Below, piece by piece: positions 45,037 through 51,817 of a stretch of 64,000 bases of DNA (the first letter of the stretch is position 1; every line of letters starts with the position of its first letter). The notes beneath the pieces were generated by a model that was given only the letters and a program-made list of their open reading frames with translations, did no database searches and had not been told where the DNA came from. Position numbers and translations under genes: made by a program. Source of the stretch: an uncultured Opitutia bacterium (GTDB lineage Bacteria > Verrucomicrobiota > Verrucomicrobiia > Opitutales > Coraliomargaritaceae); NCBI GenBank assembly GCA_937136395.1, contig CAKZOI010000021.1, forward strand, positions 124,001 to 188,000, given 5' to 3'.

Positions 45037-45188
45037 CAACTGGGCGTTTGCGTGAATGGTCTCACGCTTCAGCCCAGGCCCATGCAGAGCTTCAAAAGGT
45101 CAAGAGTGTTCAAAATGAAGGGGGAAAGGCAAGAATGCTTCAGGCTGTCGCAGAAGAACGGATCTTCAATGGCCAGCCTGCGAAATAA
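45037..45188 (+). pseudogene. Remnant 3' end of a copy of the exported helical protein gene
   Basis: Encodes, in the original frame, the last ~50 residues found at the end of the 41613-42704 gene (TGRLREWSHASAQAHAELQK to the stop TAA). The upstream part of the gene is absent and replaced by the RHS fragment. Confidence 0.8.
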
Positions 45189-45564
45189 TTGATAAATCGA
45201 TTCAAATACGCAATGAAAGCTTTAATGGATACAATTTTAAAACGCGGCCTAGGGCTAGCCTTATGTGGTGCTCTTTTGGGAACTGGCGCGTTTGCGACTA
45301 CAGGAACCAATGTGCCAAATATTACTTATTCGGTATCGATCAGTAGTCCGACAGATGGCGAGACCTATGAGAAGGATTCGGGTCAAACTGGTAGTGCTTC
45401 TGCGGAGAAGGATGAAGACGGAACAATTACTGATATCACCAGTGATATTAGTTGGTCAGGAGATGTAAGTGGTAGCGGCGGCACATCAAGTGACTTTACG
45501 ACTAGCTCGGGTTCAAAGAGCCTGACTGCAAGTGCTGAAACAGCTTCTGATTCAGTTTCGGTGC
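45037..45564 (+). repeat. Duplicated segment, copy B
   Basis: Partner of copy A at 42553-43077, about 2.48 kb away in direct orientation. The front (noncoding remnant) is almost unchanged while the coding part has diverged, which suggests recent gene conversion of the front or different selection. Confidence 0.85.
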
Positions 45565-46541
45565 ATATCGCTGAGATGAATACTTTTAGAGCAATTGACT
45601 CGAATACTGTTGGTTCAGCTGGAACCCGCAAAGCTGACTCAGGGGAGACCCTAGTGATGGTTTATTCCAATAGCGACAGATCGGCGGACATTAGATTTGC
45701 CTACACGACTAGCAGTTCGTCTGGCAGCGATTATCCCAAATGGAGTGGTAACGGGCTCCAAACTGCTTCAGACGGAAACATGGCTGTTGGCTATTCATCT
45801 GGCGTCACAGATACAGCTGAGACGATAACTGTTACCTATGCTAGTGGCTCAACATCGACCGTAAGCATAAAAGTAATAGATTATGCCAAAACCTCAGTCA
45901 AACTCTCTACTAATGAAGGTTGGGGGAAGACAATCAAAGAAAAGAGTGAAACTGTCATCAAATCTCTTTTTGGTGATGATAGTGGTATAACCGGCAATGG
46001 TGAGGTGAAATTTGAAACAAAATATGTAGATTTCTACGGCGATGGTTCTAAAGGTGGCCACTTCATTAAAATTGAGGGAACATTTTCTGTATCAGCAGGA
46101 GCAGCTGAAGCAAAATCACCAGATTTCCCTACTCCGCTTCCTGGGGTTTTTTGGTATTGGAAAGTTGGAACCAATGGCTTGACATTTGATTTGGCTGGGA
46201 GCGGAACATACGACGAGTCTCTGCAAAGCCCTGGAGTTATTTCTGCTCAAGGTAGTTTGAATACGACGTTTTCAATAACTGGTGGGGTGACTGCTGGTAA
46301 AGTTGTTAGCATTAATGTCGCTGGTCAGGTCAAAATTGATAAAAGTGCTACCGTCAGCTTCTCGGGCGGTAAAATCGAAGGTTCTGGTTCTGTTGGAATA
46401 GACTCCCCTCAAGTAACAGTCACTGCGGATCTGGACTTGGGTCTTGTTGAAATCTCAAGAGAGCTTGGAAAATATAAATTTAATGTTGCAGCTAAGCAAG
46501 ACTTTGGCCCAGCAACTATTTACCAGTTCCCACAACAATAG
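45225..46541 (+). CDS. Exported protein with shared N-terminal domain and beta-rich C-terminus (copy B)
   Basis: 438 residues. Signal peptide-like start (LKRGLGLALCGALLGTGAFA), then the same N-terminal domain as the copy at 42738 (ATTGTNVPNITY, SISSPTDG, DGTITDITSDISW). From about residue 113 it is unrelated to that paralogue: it is beta-rich with repeated strands (GVISAQGSLNTTFSITGGVT, TVSFSGGKIEGSGSVGIDSP, TVTADLDLGLVEI), a pattern of an extended beta-solenoid or barrel. ATG at 45225 is conserved with copy A; an in-frame ATG 12 bp earlier is an alternative. No enzymatic motif was seen. Confidence 0.58.
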   Translation: MDTILKRGLGLALCGALLGTGAFATTGTNVPNITYSVSISSPTDGETYEKDSGQTGSASAEKDEDGTITDITSDISWSGDVSGSGGTSSDFTTSSGSKSLTASAETASDSVSVHIAEMNTFRAIDSNTVGSAGTRKADSGETLVMVYSNSDRSADIRFAYTTSSSSGSDYPKWSGNGLQTASDGNMAVGYSSGVTDTAETITVTYASGSTSTVSIKVIDYAKTSVKLSTNEGWGKTIKEKSETVIKSLFGDDSGITGNGEVKFETKYVDFYGDGSKGGHFIKIEGTFSVSAGAAEAKSPDFPTPLPGVFWYWKVGTNGLTFDLAGSGTYDESLQSPGVISAQGSLNTTFSITGGVTAGKVVSINVAGQVKIDKSATVSFSGGKIEGSGSVGIDSPQVTVTADLDLGLVEISRELGKYKFNVAAKQDFGPATIYQFPQQ

Positions 46542-46548
46542 CATATTT

Positions 46549-47202
46549 ATGAAGTTTATTATTGTCTCCTCATTATTCTTGTTTTTCTGCAATCTTTGCT
46601 TGGCGGCAGAGGTTGATATATACCGAAAAGATTCTGATATCGTAATGATTGACATCAGTGTTTTTTCTAATCCAATCCAGTTTTCTAAGAGTAGCGTTCT
46701 TGATTTAAATGGGAATTCTGAGCCTGAGTGGCTAAAAGTGTTCTTAGCTAAACATCGACTAGATAATAGTTATGATGAATGGCGTGCACTGTTCAGTGAT
46801 GAGTTAGCAAATGTTCTTAACTTAAGTGCGGAGCGCTTTGAGGAGCTAAAGCGTCAACATGGCGAGGAATTTGGTATTGACCAAAACTCAGTTCTTTTTC
46901 AGGCGAAATTCAAACGTGCAGATGAGGAGTTTTTTTATGTAGTGATTAAGAGAGGCTCGATTGTGTCTTGGTTTTCTAAAGAATCGACAAGCAAGGGCAG
47001 CGGCTATTTTTTTGAGAAAGTCGAGGGTAAATGGCTAATGACAACAATTGGAGCTGATCATTGGTTAAACTATTTTGCATTCAATGATCTCAATTACTTG
47101 GAGGATATAATTGAGCAAAAGCATATAATAGCTCCAAAGGATGGTGAATACGTTCGCTACTTTGATGGGGTGACTCAGGTTTACGATTTTTTCTTAGAGT
47201 AG
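46549..47202 (+). CDS. Exported protein of unknown function, member 1 of a paralogous pair
   Basis: 217 residues with a signal peptide (FIIVSSLFLFFCNLCLAAEV). The mature part is mixed, with RADEEFFYVVIKRGSIVSWF and GKWLMTTIGADHWLNYFAF. The next gene shares this pattern (GDEEYAVVIITRDSNVDNW, GNWLRTALDPGHW), so the two are diverged paralogues. Starts 8 bp after the copy B protein and is thus placed like the gene behind copy A; a cognate accessory or immunity role is possible but unproven. Confidence 0.55.
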   Translation: MKFIIVSSLFLFFCNLCLAAEVDIYRKDSDIVMIDISVFSNPIQFSKSSVLDLNGNSEPEWLKVFLAKHRLDNSYDEWRALFSDELANVLNLSAERFEELKRQHGEEFGIDQNSVLFQAKFKRADEEFFYVVIKRGSIVSWFSKESTSKGSGYFFEKVEGKWLMTTIGADHWLNYFAFNDLNYLEDIIEQKHIIAPKDGEYVRYFDGVTQVYDFFLE

Positions 47203-47236
47203 TTTGTCCTCTCGCTAATTTATAAACTGCAACGTA

Positions 47237-47893
47237 TTGCATATTTTGACAAAATTCATTATTCTTTGCATCACCCTACCCGCTTCTTTACTGAATGCTA
47301 ATGAGATCTGCTTCTATAAGGCTCAGTCCATCATTATAGAGCTAAACCTATATGGTGATGCGCCTAAGTTTGATTTGCCTTTCGAATCGTATGCTGAAAT
47401 CAACAATGATCTGCATCGCGCTCACGTAACCTCGGTTTCAATGCCGATTGTTTCGGTCGATCATTGGTTGTCAAATGTGACTGAAGAATATTTTGCGCTT
47501 AATAAAATGTCAGTAGATGAGTTTAAAGCTGAGGTTGAGCAGTTGAGCCGAGAAAAACGGCGAACAGACACTCTCGTTTATGACGTTCGTTTGAAATCCG
47601 GAGATGAAGAATATGCAGTCGTGATCATAACTCGGGATTCAAACGTAGATAATTGGCAAAAGGGGCTTAGCCTTTCTAGCGCTATTTTTGAGAAAGACCC
47701 TGGGGGGAATTGGCTTCGAACTGCTCTTGATCCTGGCCATTGGATATATTCGATTCCTGTGATGAATATGGATTCGATAAAGCAAATAGCGGGTGGAAAG
47801 TCACTATTGCGTGATCAACACAATGTTATGAGATTTATCTCTAACGCCGACACGAATATGTTAGACCGAGTTCCTTTTATTGAACAGAAATGA
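47237..47893 (+). CDS. Exported protein of unknown function, member 2 of the pair
   Basis: 218 residues with a hydrophobic leader (TKFIILCITLPASLLNANEI). It shares spaced blocks with the preceding protein, including the acidic-aromatic DEEY/DEEF segment and the NWLRT...GHW segment. The frame starts with TTG at 47237; no ATG lies near, so a non-ATG start or a slightly later TTG is required. Last gene before the attR-like site. Confidence 0.5.
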   Translation: MHILTKFIILCITLPASLLNANEICFYKAQSIIIELNLYGDAPKFDLPFESYAEINNDLHRAHVTSVSMPIVSVDHWLSNVTEEYFALNKMSVDEFKAEVEQLSREKRRTDTLVYDVRLKSGDEEYAVVIITRDSNVDNWQKGLSLSSAIFEKDPGGNWLRTALDPGHWIYSIPVMNMDSIKQIAGGKSLLRDQHNVMRFISNADTNMLDRVPFIEQK

Positions 47894-48078
47894 AGAATTG
47901 AGGCGATGATTCTTTGTGGTAGAGAGGTGTGCTATTTTATTATGGATTTGCCAAATATTTGTCATTTTGCCTGCAAAAGTCCGCGTTCCAAAGCATTGTC
48001 TAGCATTTTGTGAATTTCACAAATTGCACATAAGCAACAATAAGTGAATTTAAGTGCAAGATAAGGAAATCTGCTAAA

Positions 48079-48101
48079 GGGTTCAAGTCCCTCTCTGAGT
48101 A
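48079..48101. other. Putative attR, imperfect copy of the tRNA-Leu 3' end
   Basis: Matches the last 23 bases of tRNA-Leu (14308-14330) at 20 positions: GGGTTCAA, then TCCCTC and CTGAG are shared. The rest of a tRNA is absent upstream, so it is a tRNA remnant and not a gene. It fits a displaced tRNA end left by integration, although the mismatches mean the site has drifted or came from a different tRNA-Leu. Confidence 0.55.
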
Positions 48102-48135
48102 TAAGTCGCTTCGCTCCATCCTAAAAAATGAGTTG

Positions 48136-48315
48136 AACCGTTAATGAACGTGACGGAGGTCTGCCGTAGATGGCGAAGCAATGAACATTAATTATGAGTG
48201 CATCAGTTTTTGTCTATGATCGGCTTACAACTAAATTTTTCCGATTTTCATTCTACAATTCTAAGCCAAATTGGCGCAGTCTCTGATTAACGTTAATTGA
48301 CGTCCATTAACGGTT
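48136..48315. repeat. 16-bp inverted repeat spanning 180 bp
   Basis: AACCGTTAATGAACGT at 48136-48151 and its complement with one mismatch at 48300-48315. There is no gene between. A miniature element or the footprint of an excised one would fit. Confidence 0.45.
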
Positions 48316-48368
48316 TACAAGAATACACTCAGGCGAACTGCCGATTTAAGGTTCATAGCTTGTTTAAT

Positions 48369-48893
48369 TTATTCAGCTGCGCGCTGACGATGTGGAGGAG
48401 GGCCGGATCCGGGTTCTCTGTCGTTGGGTGGGCCTTTTTTACCCTTTTTCTGACGTGCAGGTAAGAAACCTTCTTTTTCAAAAACGGCACTGCGTTCTTC
48501 GGGCGACATCTCAGACAGTTTTTGGCGCCAAGCTGCACGCTCTTCTGGGCTCATACTCATCCAGCGCTTACGCATGTTTTTTCGGGTTTCTTCTGGAATG
48601 GCTTTATACTTTTCGCGCATCGCCTCGATGCGTTTTGGATCCATTTGGTGCATCTTGCTGATTCGCTGGCGTAACTGTCCCTTTTCTTCGGGGGTCATCT
48701 TTTCGATCCGTTCGATGGTGAGCCGAAGGTTTGCCAGTTCTTTGCTGTCCATCTCTAAGAGGTGTTGTAGCATGCGCGATTGCGGGTCGGATGGTGGGCC
48801 TTTGGGGCGCTCTGAATTATTTGCAAGTAGGCTGCTTAGGCCGAGGCTAAAGCAGCAGAGTGCGAGACATGTTATCTTTAAGTGCGTTTTCAT
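48369..48893 (-). CDS. Exported helical Met/Pro/Arg-rich protein (DUF3106-like)
   Basis: 174 residues. Signal peptide (LKITCLALCCFSLGLSSLLA), then regular helices with motifs of the type MTPEEKGQLRQRISKM and MSPEERAAWRQKLSEM, and a Pro/Gly/Lys-rich C-terminus. The repeated M-x-PEER pattern is common in exported proteins next to sigma/anti-sigma genes in Verrucomicrobiota. It overlaps the anti-sigma gene by 4 bp and is probably controlled by that pair. A role in envelope stress sensing, as for CpxP/ZraP-type proteins, is inference. Confidence 0.65.
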   Translation of the reverse strand: MKTHLKITCLALCCFSLGLSSLLANNSERPKGPPSDPQSRMLQHLLEMDSKELANLRLTIERIEKMTPEEKGQLRQRISKMHQMDPKRIEAMREKYKAIPEETRKNMRKRWMSMSPEERAAWRQKLSEMSPEERSAVFEKEGFLPARQKKGKKGPPNDREPGSGPPPHRQRAAE

Positions 48894-49294
48894 GATTCGA
48901 TTTCGAAAGTAAGAGCGTCGAGTGTCGAGAGGAGGTCGTTGCCTTGGAAGCTTTCATCGTTGAAATCGGACAGTGCATCCAAGCCCTCTTGGAGGAGAAA
49001 GATTTCTTGAGCTTCGGCAGCGGTGAGATGAGACGTTGGACTCGTTGGAGAGCGGTCTTGGCTATTAAACTGAACGAGTGTCAGAGCAAATGCGACGGCA
49101 GCGGCGATGGGTAAGGCAAACTTAATGACCGGTGCCATACGCTTTGATTTTACAGTGTCTGCGGTCTTGTCGGTCTCGGCATCTAGTGCCTGCATAACGC
49201 GATTGGAGAAGTCTGCATTGCCTTTGATTGGGCGGCTTGCGAGCAGCGCATCAATTTTTTGATCGAGAGGATCGCGTGGGTCGGTGGTTTTCAT
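48890..49294 (-). CDS. Anti-sigma-factor-like membrane protein
   Basis: 134 residues. A short N-terminal cytoplasmic region without a clear zinc motif (DPLDQKIDALLASRPIKGNA) is followed by one membrane helix (VIKFALPIAAAVAFALTLVQ) and an acidic outer tail. Placement 42 bp downstream of an ECF sigma gene and upstream of the exported protein is the usual sigma/anti-sigma arrangement. The N-terminal binding helices are plausible, but no family signature beyond this is visible. Confidence 0.65.
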   Translation of the reverse strand: MKTTDPRDPLDQKIDALLASRPIKGNADFSNRVMQALDAETDKTADTVKSKRMAPVIKFALPIAAAVAFALTLVQFNSQDRSPTSPTSHLTAAEAQEIFLLQEGLDALSDFNDESFQGNDLLSTLDALTFEIES

Positions 49295-49336
49295 GGTAAA
49301 AGTGTGTAAAGGCTAGGTGTGTGCCAAAAAGGTCTA

Positions 49337-49984
49337 TTATTGAAAATCTTTTAGAGCGTCGCGCAGGTGTGTGCGTGCGCGGTGAATCCAAGTTTTAACT
49401 GCACTAAGGCTGCAATCCAAGGCAGTTGCGATCTCATCGTAGGAAAGTCCTTGTTGTTGCAACATAAGGATGGCGTTGCGCTGATTTTCTGGAAGGTCGG
49501 CAAGGGCACGATGGAAGGCTTCTTGTATTTCAGCCGTGTGGTCGATTCGGTCAGCTTGTTGTTGCATCACGAAATCGGTGGGGTCGAGTAAGTCTAGTGG
49601 GCGTCGTGCTTGCTTGCGATAGCTGTCGATCAAGCGGCGACGGGCTAGTGTGAAGATGAAAGCATTGAAGGTGCCGCGTGCTTGATAGCGGGGGGCCGAA
49701 CGGTAGAGCTCTAGGAAGGTCTCTTGTGCGAGATCTTCGGCGTCGCTCCGATTACTGGTGGAACGGTAGAAAAAATTGATCAGGCGGGTCTGCCAACGCT
49801 CAACGATACTTGAAAAGGCGGCGCGATCGCCCTCTGCGATAGCTCGTAAGCACACACTATCAATATCCTCGATGTTTTCTTCAGTCGACTGGGATATTTG
49901 AGCTTCTCTATCCATGGATGGGGTATTGGTGGTTGAAGGATTCAGCCAACCCTCTGCACGGTGTGTTTTTGTAGGGGCGTTCAT
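49337..49984 (-). CDS. ECF-type RNA polymerase sigma factor
   Basis: 215 residues with sigma-70 region 2 (AFSSIVERWQTRLINFFYRS, DAEDLAQETFLELYRS, GTFNAFIFTLARRRLIDSYR) and region 4 (LPENQRNAILMLQQQGLSYD, EIATALDCSLSAVKTWIHRA). It directs RNA polymerase to a small regulon, probably including its own operon. The start at 49984 is chosen; an ATG at 49915 would give a shorter protein of more typical length and cannot be excluded. The two following genes form its likely anti-sigma and output protein. Confidence 0.88.
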   Translation of the reverse strand: MNAPTKTHRAEGWLNPSTTNTPSMDREAQISQSTEENIEDIDSVCLRAIAEGDRAAFSSIVERWQTRLINFFYRSTSNRSDAEDLAQETFLELYRSAPRYQARGTFNAFIFTLARRRLIDSYRKQARRPLDLLDPTDFVMQQQADRIDHTAEIQEAFHRALADLPENQRNAILMLQQQGLSYDEIATALDCSLSAVKTWIHRARTHLRDALKDFQ

Positions 49985-50103
49985 GTGTATATGGCTCGTA
50001 TCGCGTCTAGGTAAAGAAAGTTGCGAAAAAAACACCTTTCTGCGGATTTGTGGTGGAGGATAGCGTTCCATCGCTACTACCTATTTAGACTGGCAATACA
50101 TAG

Positions 50104-50172
50104 GGTAGGGACGGCTGCCCTCTGCCGTCCGCCAACAGTCGATACGGACGCTTGAGGGCACGCGTCCCTACC
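50104..50172. repeat. Small palindromic repeat element
   Basis: Ends are inverted: GGTAGGGACG at 50104-50113 and CGTCCCTACC at 50163-50172, with further partly paired sequence (GGACG, CCGTCC) between. Size and structure fit a REP/MITE-like dispersed repeat. Confidence 0.55.
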
Positions 50173-50385
50173 ATGGAATTGCAAAATAGACCAGTATGCT
50201 GCCATTCCAGCTTAGGTTCCAAATCCGACTGTGAATAAGTGCGAACAAGTTGAATAAGTATCCATTGAGTTGTGAGTGGTGTTGTGCTCTTTTTTGGATT
50301 ATTAGCTAACCCCTGATTATCGGGTATTTACGTAATTTTGATACTAATGCTTATTCACGTGTTTTTTGATTAAGTTACCATGCGG

Positions 50386-50432
50386 TTACTATATATAGTG
50401 TTACAATTTGAAAAAAGTCCGATATATTGTGT
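50386..50432 (+). promoter_or_regulatory. Two tandem NrdR-box-like sites upstream of nrdB
   Basis: Site 1 (50386-50401, TTACTATATATAGTGT) matches the usual NrdR consensus ACACWATATATWGWGT at 14 of 16 positions; site 2 (50417-50432, GTCCGATATATTGTGT) at 12 of 16. Starts are 31 bp apart, three helical turns, the spacing typical of NrdR operators. They lie about 190-235 bp before nrdB. NrdR represses RNR genes when dATP is high. The nrdR gene itself is not in the window. Confidence 0.7.
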
Positions 50433-50622
50433 GGGTTTTATTGACATCAACATTATCGCCTCACAAATTCCTATCCAACCCCTCGATCACCGTTGTTCCG
50501 AAAAGTCTACTAACTTGCTTAATTTTAATATCTTAAGACATGGCGTCAGCTAGCTCTAGTAGGGCGCTTTCAACTTTAATCATTCAACCTGTCAAACCAA
50601 CCACTCAACTAAACTACATTCC

Positions 50623-51705
50623 ATGGAAAAATTATACACAATCGGCGATAAAACCTTCGTTTTAGACGAAGCCAAGGCAGCAGAAGCTTTCAACGCTAAG
50701 AAGATCATTAACGGTAAGGATACGATGTTCTTTAACATCCTGCCGCTGAAGTATCAGTGGGCCTACGATCTTTACAAAACCATGAAGAATAACCACTGGG
50801 AGCCAGAGGACATTCCGATGCAGAAGGATGTGGAACTTTGGCGTAGTGCAGACCTTTCCGATGCAGAGCGCTGGATCATTAAGATGGCGATTGGTTATTT
50901 CTCCGCTGCAGAAGGCATTGTGGGTGACAATATTCAGCACGTTACACGCGAGCTCGTGACAGCCCCTGAGTTGAAGCTGCTCCTCGGTCGCCACGCGCAC
51001 GAAGAAAATATTCATGCGGATTCCTTGGTGTATATGATCAGCTCGCTCGGTATCAACCCGCACGAGTGTGAGGCGATGTTCGAAGACATTCCTACCATTA
51101 AGCGCAAGACTGACTTCGTTGTGACCAACTCCCGGGGTCTGCGCCGTGATATGGATTTGACTACAACTGCCGACAAGCAAGCCTTCACGAAGAATCTCTT
51201 CCTCTTCGGTCAGTGCATGGAAGGCACACAGTTCTATGGCCTCTTCGGTATGGTGCTTTCGCTGTATCGCCAAAACAAGTTCCCTGGTATCGGCCAAATG
51301 TTCCGTTACACATTGCGCGACGAGTCCAACCACATCGAAGTGTTCCGTAACTTGATCATGGATCTGGTCGAAGAGAACGCAGACGTCTGGACACCTGAAT
51401 TTAAAGAAGAGCTTCGCGAGCTCATGCGCGAAGCGATCACTCTTGAGAAAGATTTCATCCGCGACTGTTTGCCAGTTAATTCCGTTGGCCTTAGCGCAGA
51501 TGAGTTCTGCCAATACTGCGACTACATTGCAGATCGTCGCCTAGAAGATGTCGGCCTTGCGCCACTCACACCAGGTGCTGAAAACCCGTTCCCGTGGCTT
51601 GCGGAGATGATGGACATTAAGAAGGAGCAAAACTTCTTCGAAGGTCGCGTCACCGAATACCAAAAGGCATCTGCCCTCGGTCAAGTCGACGACGACGAGC
51701 TCTAA
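50623..51705 (+). CDS. nrdB: Ribonucleotide reductase small (R2) subunit, class Ic-like with Leu at the radical site
   Basis: 360 residues of the R2 family, which generates the oxidant that starts ribonucleotide reduction. Metal ligands fit E97 (SAAEG), E128 and H131 (EENIH), E200 (QCMEG), E234 and H237 (RDESNH). The place of the E. coli tyrosyl radical (four residues after the first His ligand) is L135 rather than Tyr. A Glu as first ligand plus a non-Tyr radical position is the pattern of class Ic enzymes such as that of Chlamydia, which uses a Mn/Fe centre (there Phe). Metal use here is inference. It precedes nrdA by 112 bp with a hairpin between. Confidence 0.93.
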   Translation: MEKLYTIGDKTFVLDEAKAAEAFNAKKIINGKDTMFFNILPLKYQWAYDLYKTMKNNHWEPEDIPMQKDVELWRSADLSDAERWIIKMAIGYFSAAEGIVGDNIQHVTRELVTAPELKLLLGRHAHEENIHADSLVYMISSLGINPHECEAMFEDIPTIKRKTDFVVTNSRGLRRDMDLTTTADKQAFTKNLFLFGQCMEGTQFYGLFGMVLSLYRQNKFPGIGQMFRYTLRDESNHIEVFRNLIMDLVEENADVWTPEFKEELRELMREAITLEKDFIRDCLPVNSVGLSADEFCQYCDYIADRRLEDVGLAPLTPGAENPFPWLAEMMDIKKEQNFFEGRVTEYQKASALGQVDDDEL

Positions 51706-51722
51706 GCCGCTCGATCCTTTTC

Positions 51723-51752
51723 ACGGAGGTCGTCCCGCACGACCTCCGTTTC
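51723..51752 (+). terminator. Hairpin between nrdB and nrdA
   Basis: Perfect stem ACGGAGGTCGT / ACGACCTCCGT with loop CCCGC, followed by only a short T/C stretch. It may be a weak terminator or attenuator that lowers nrdA relative to nrdB, or an mRNA-stability element. Confidence 0.6.
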
Positions 51753-51817
51753 CCCGTTTCTACTACGCTCACTATCCGCACATGCCCCCAACAATAACTG
51801 ACTAACTGACACATTTT

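Larger units (their letters stand above)
14308..48101. mobile_element. Integrated capsid-forming element, satellite- or prophage-like, with cargo
   Basis: Boundaries are inferred from the tRNA-Leu 3' end on the left and its imperfect copy on the right. The element encodes a tRNA-adjacent integrase, two small excisionase/AlpA-like HTH proteins, its own replication set (SSB, primase, RepA-like ATPase, DNA polymerase, nucleases) and a full packaging and head set (terminases, portal, protease, decoration and capsid proteins). No tail, baseplate, tape-measure or classical lysis gene is recognisable. The right third carries cargo with QueC-like genes and secreted proteins. The left boundary is firm. 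The right is less so, since three mismatches separate the two tRNA segments, and the element could end near 36.5 kb instead. Confidence 0.65.
47894..48368. other. Gene-free right boundary region of the element
   Basis: No gene is seen. The region holds a palindrome TTTGTGA-ATT-TCACAAA at 48007-48023, the attR-like tRNA remnant at 48079-48101 and a 16-bp inverted repeat at 48136-48151 / 48300-48315. A 7-bp-arm palindrome this close to an attachment site could be a recombinase or host-factor site (inference). Confidence 0.55.
49985..50622. other. Intergenic stretch before nrdB with an inverted repeat and NrdR-box-like sites
   Basis: No gene. It holds an imperfect palindromic element at 50104-50172 and two NrdR-like sites at 50386-50432, listed separately. 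The promoter of nrdB should lie near or within the latter. Confidence 0.6.

Noticed and set aside
44758-45192. Continuous 144-residue frame as one gene
   Set aside because: Its first part is an RHS-like fragment and its second part reads the duplicated gene end in the wrong frame, so the fusion is accidental.
48050-48101. A second tRNA gene
   Set aside because: Only the T-arm and acceptor 3' half are present; no matching 5' acceptor strand, D-arm or anticodon arm is found upstream.
51724-51749. A full terminator between nrdB and nrdA
   Set aside because: The stem is perfect but no real T-run follows, so it is kept as a hairpin with attenuator potential; the genes probably still form one unit.
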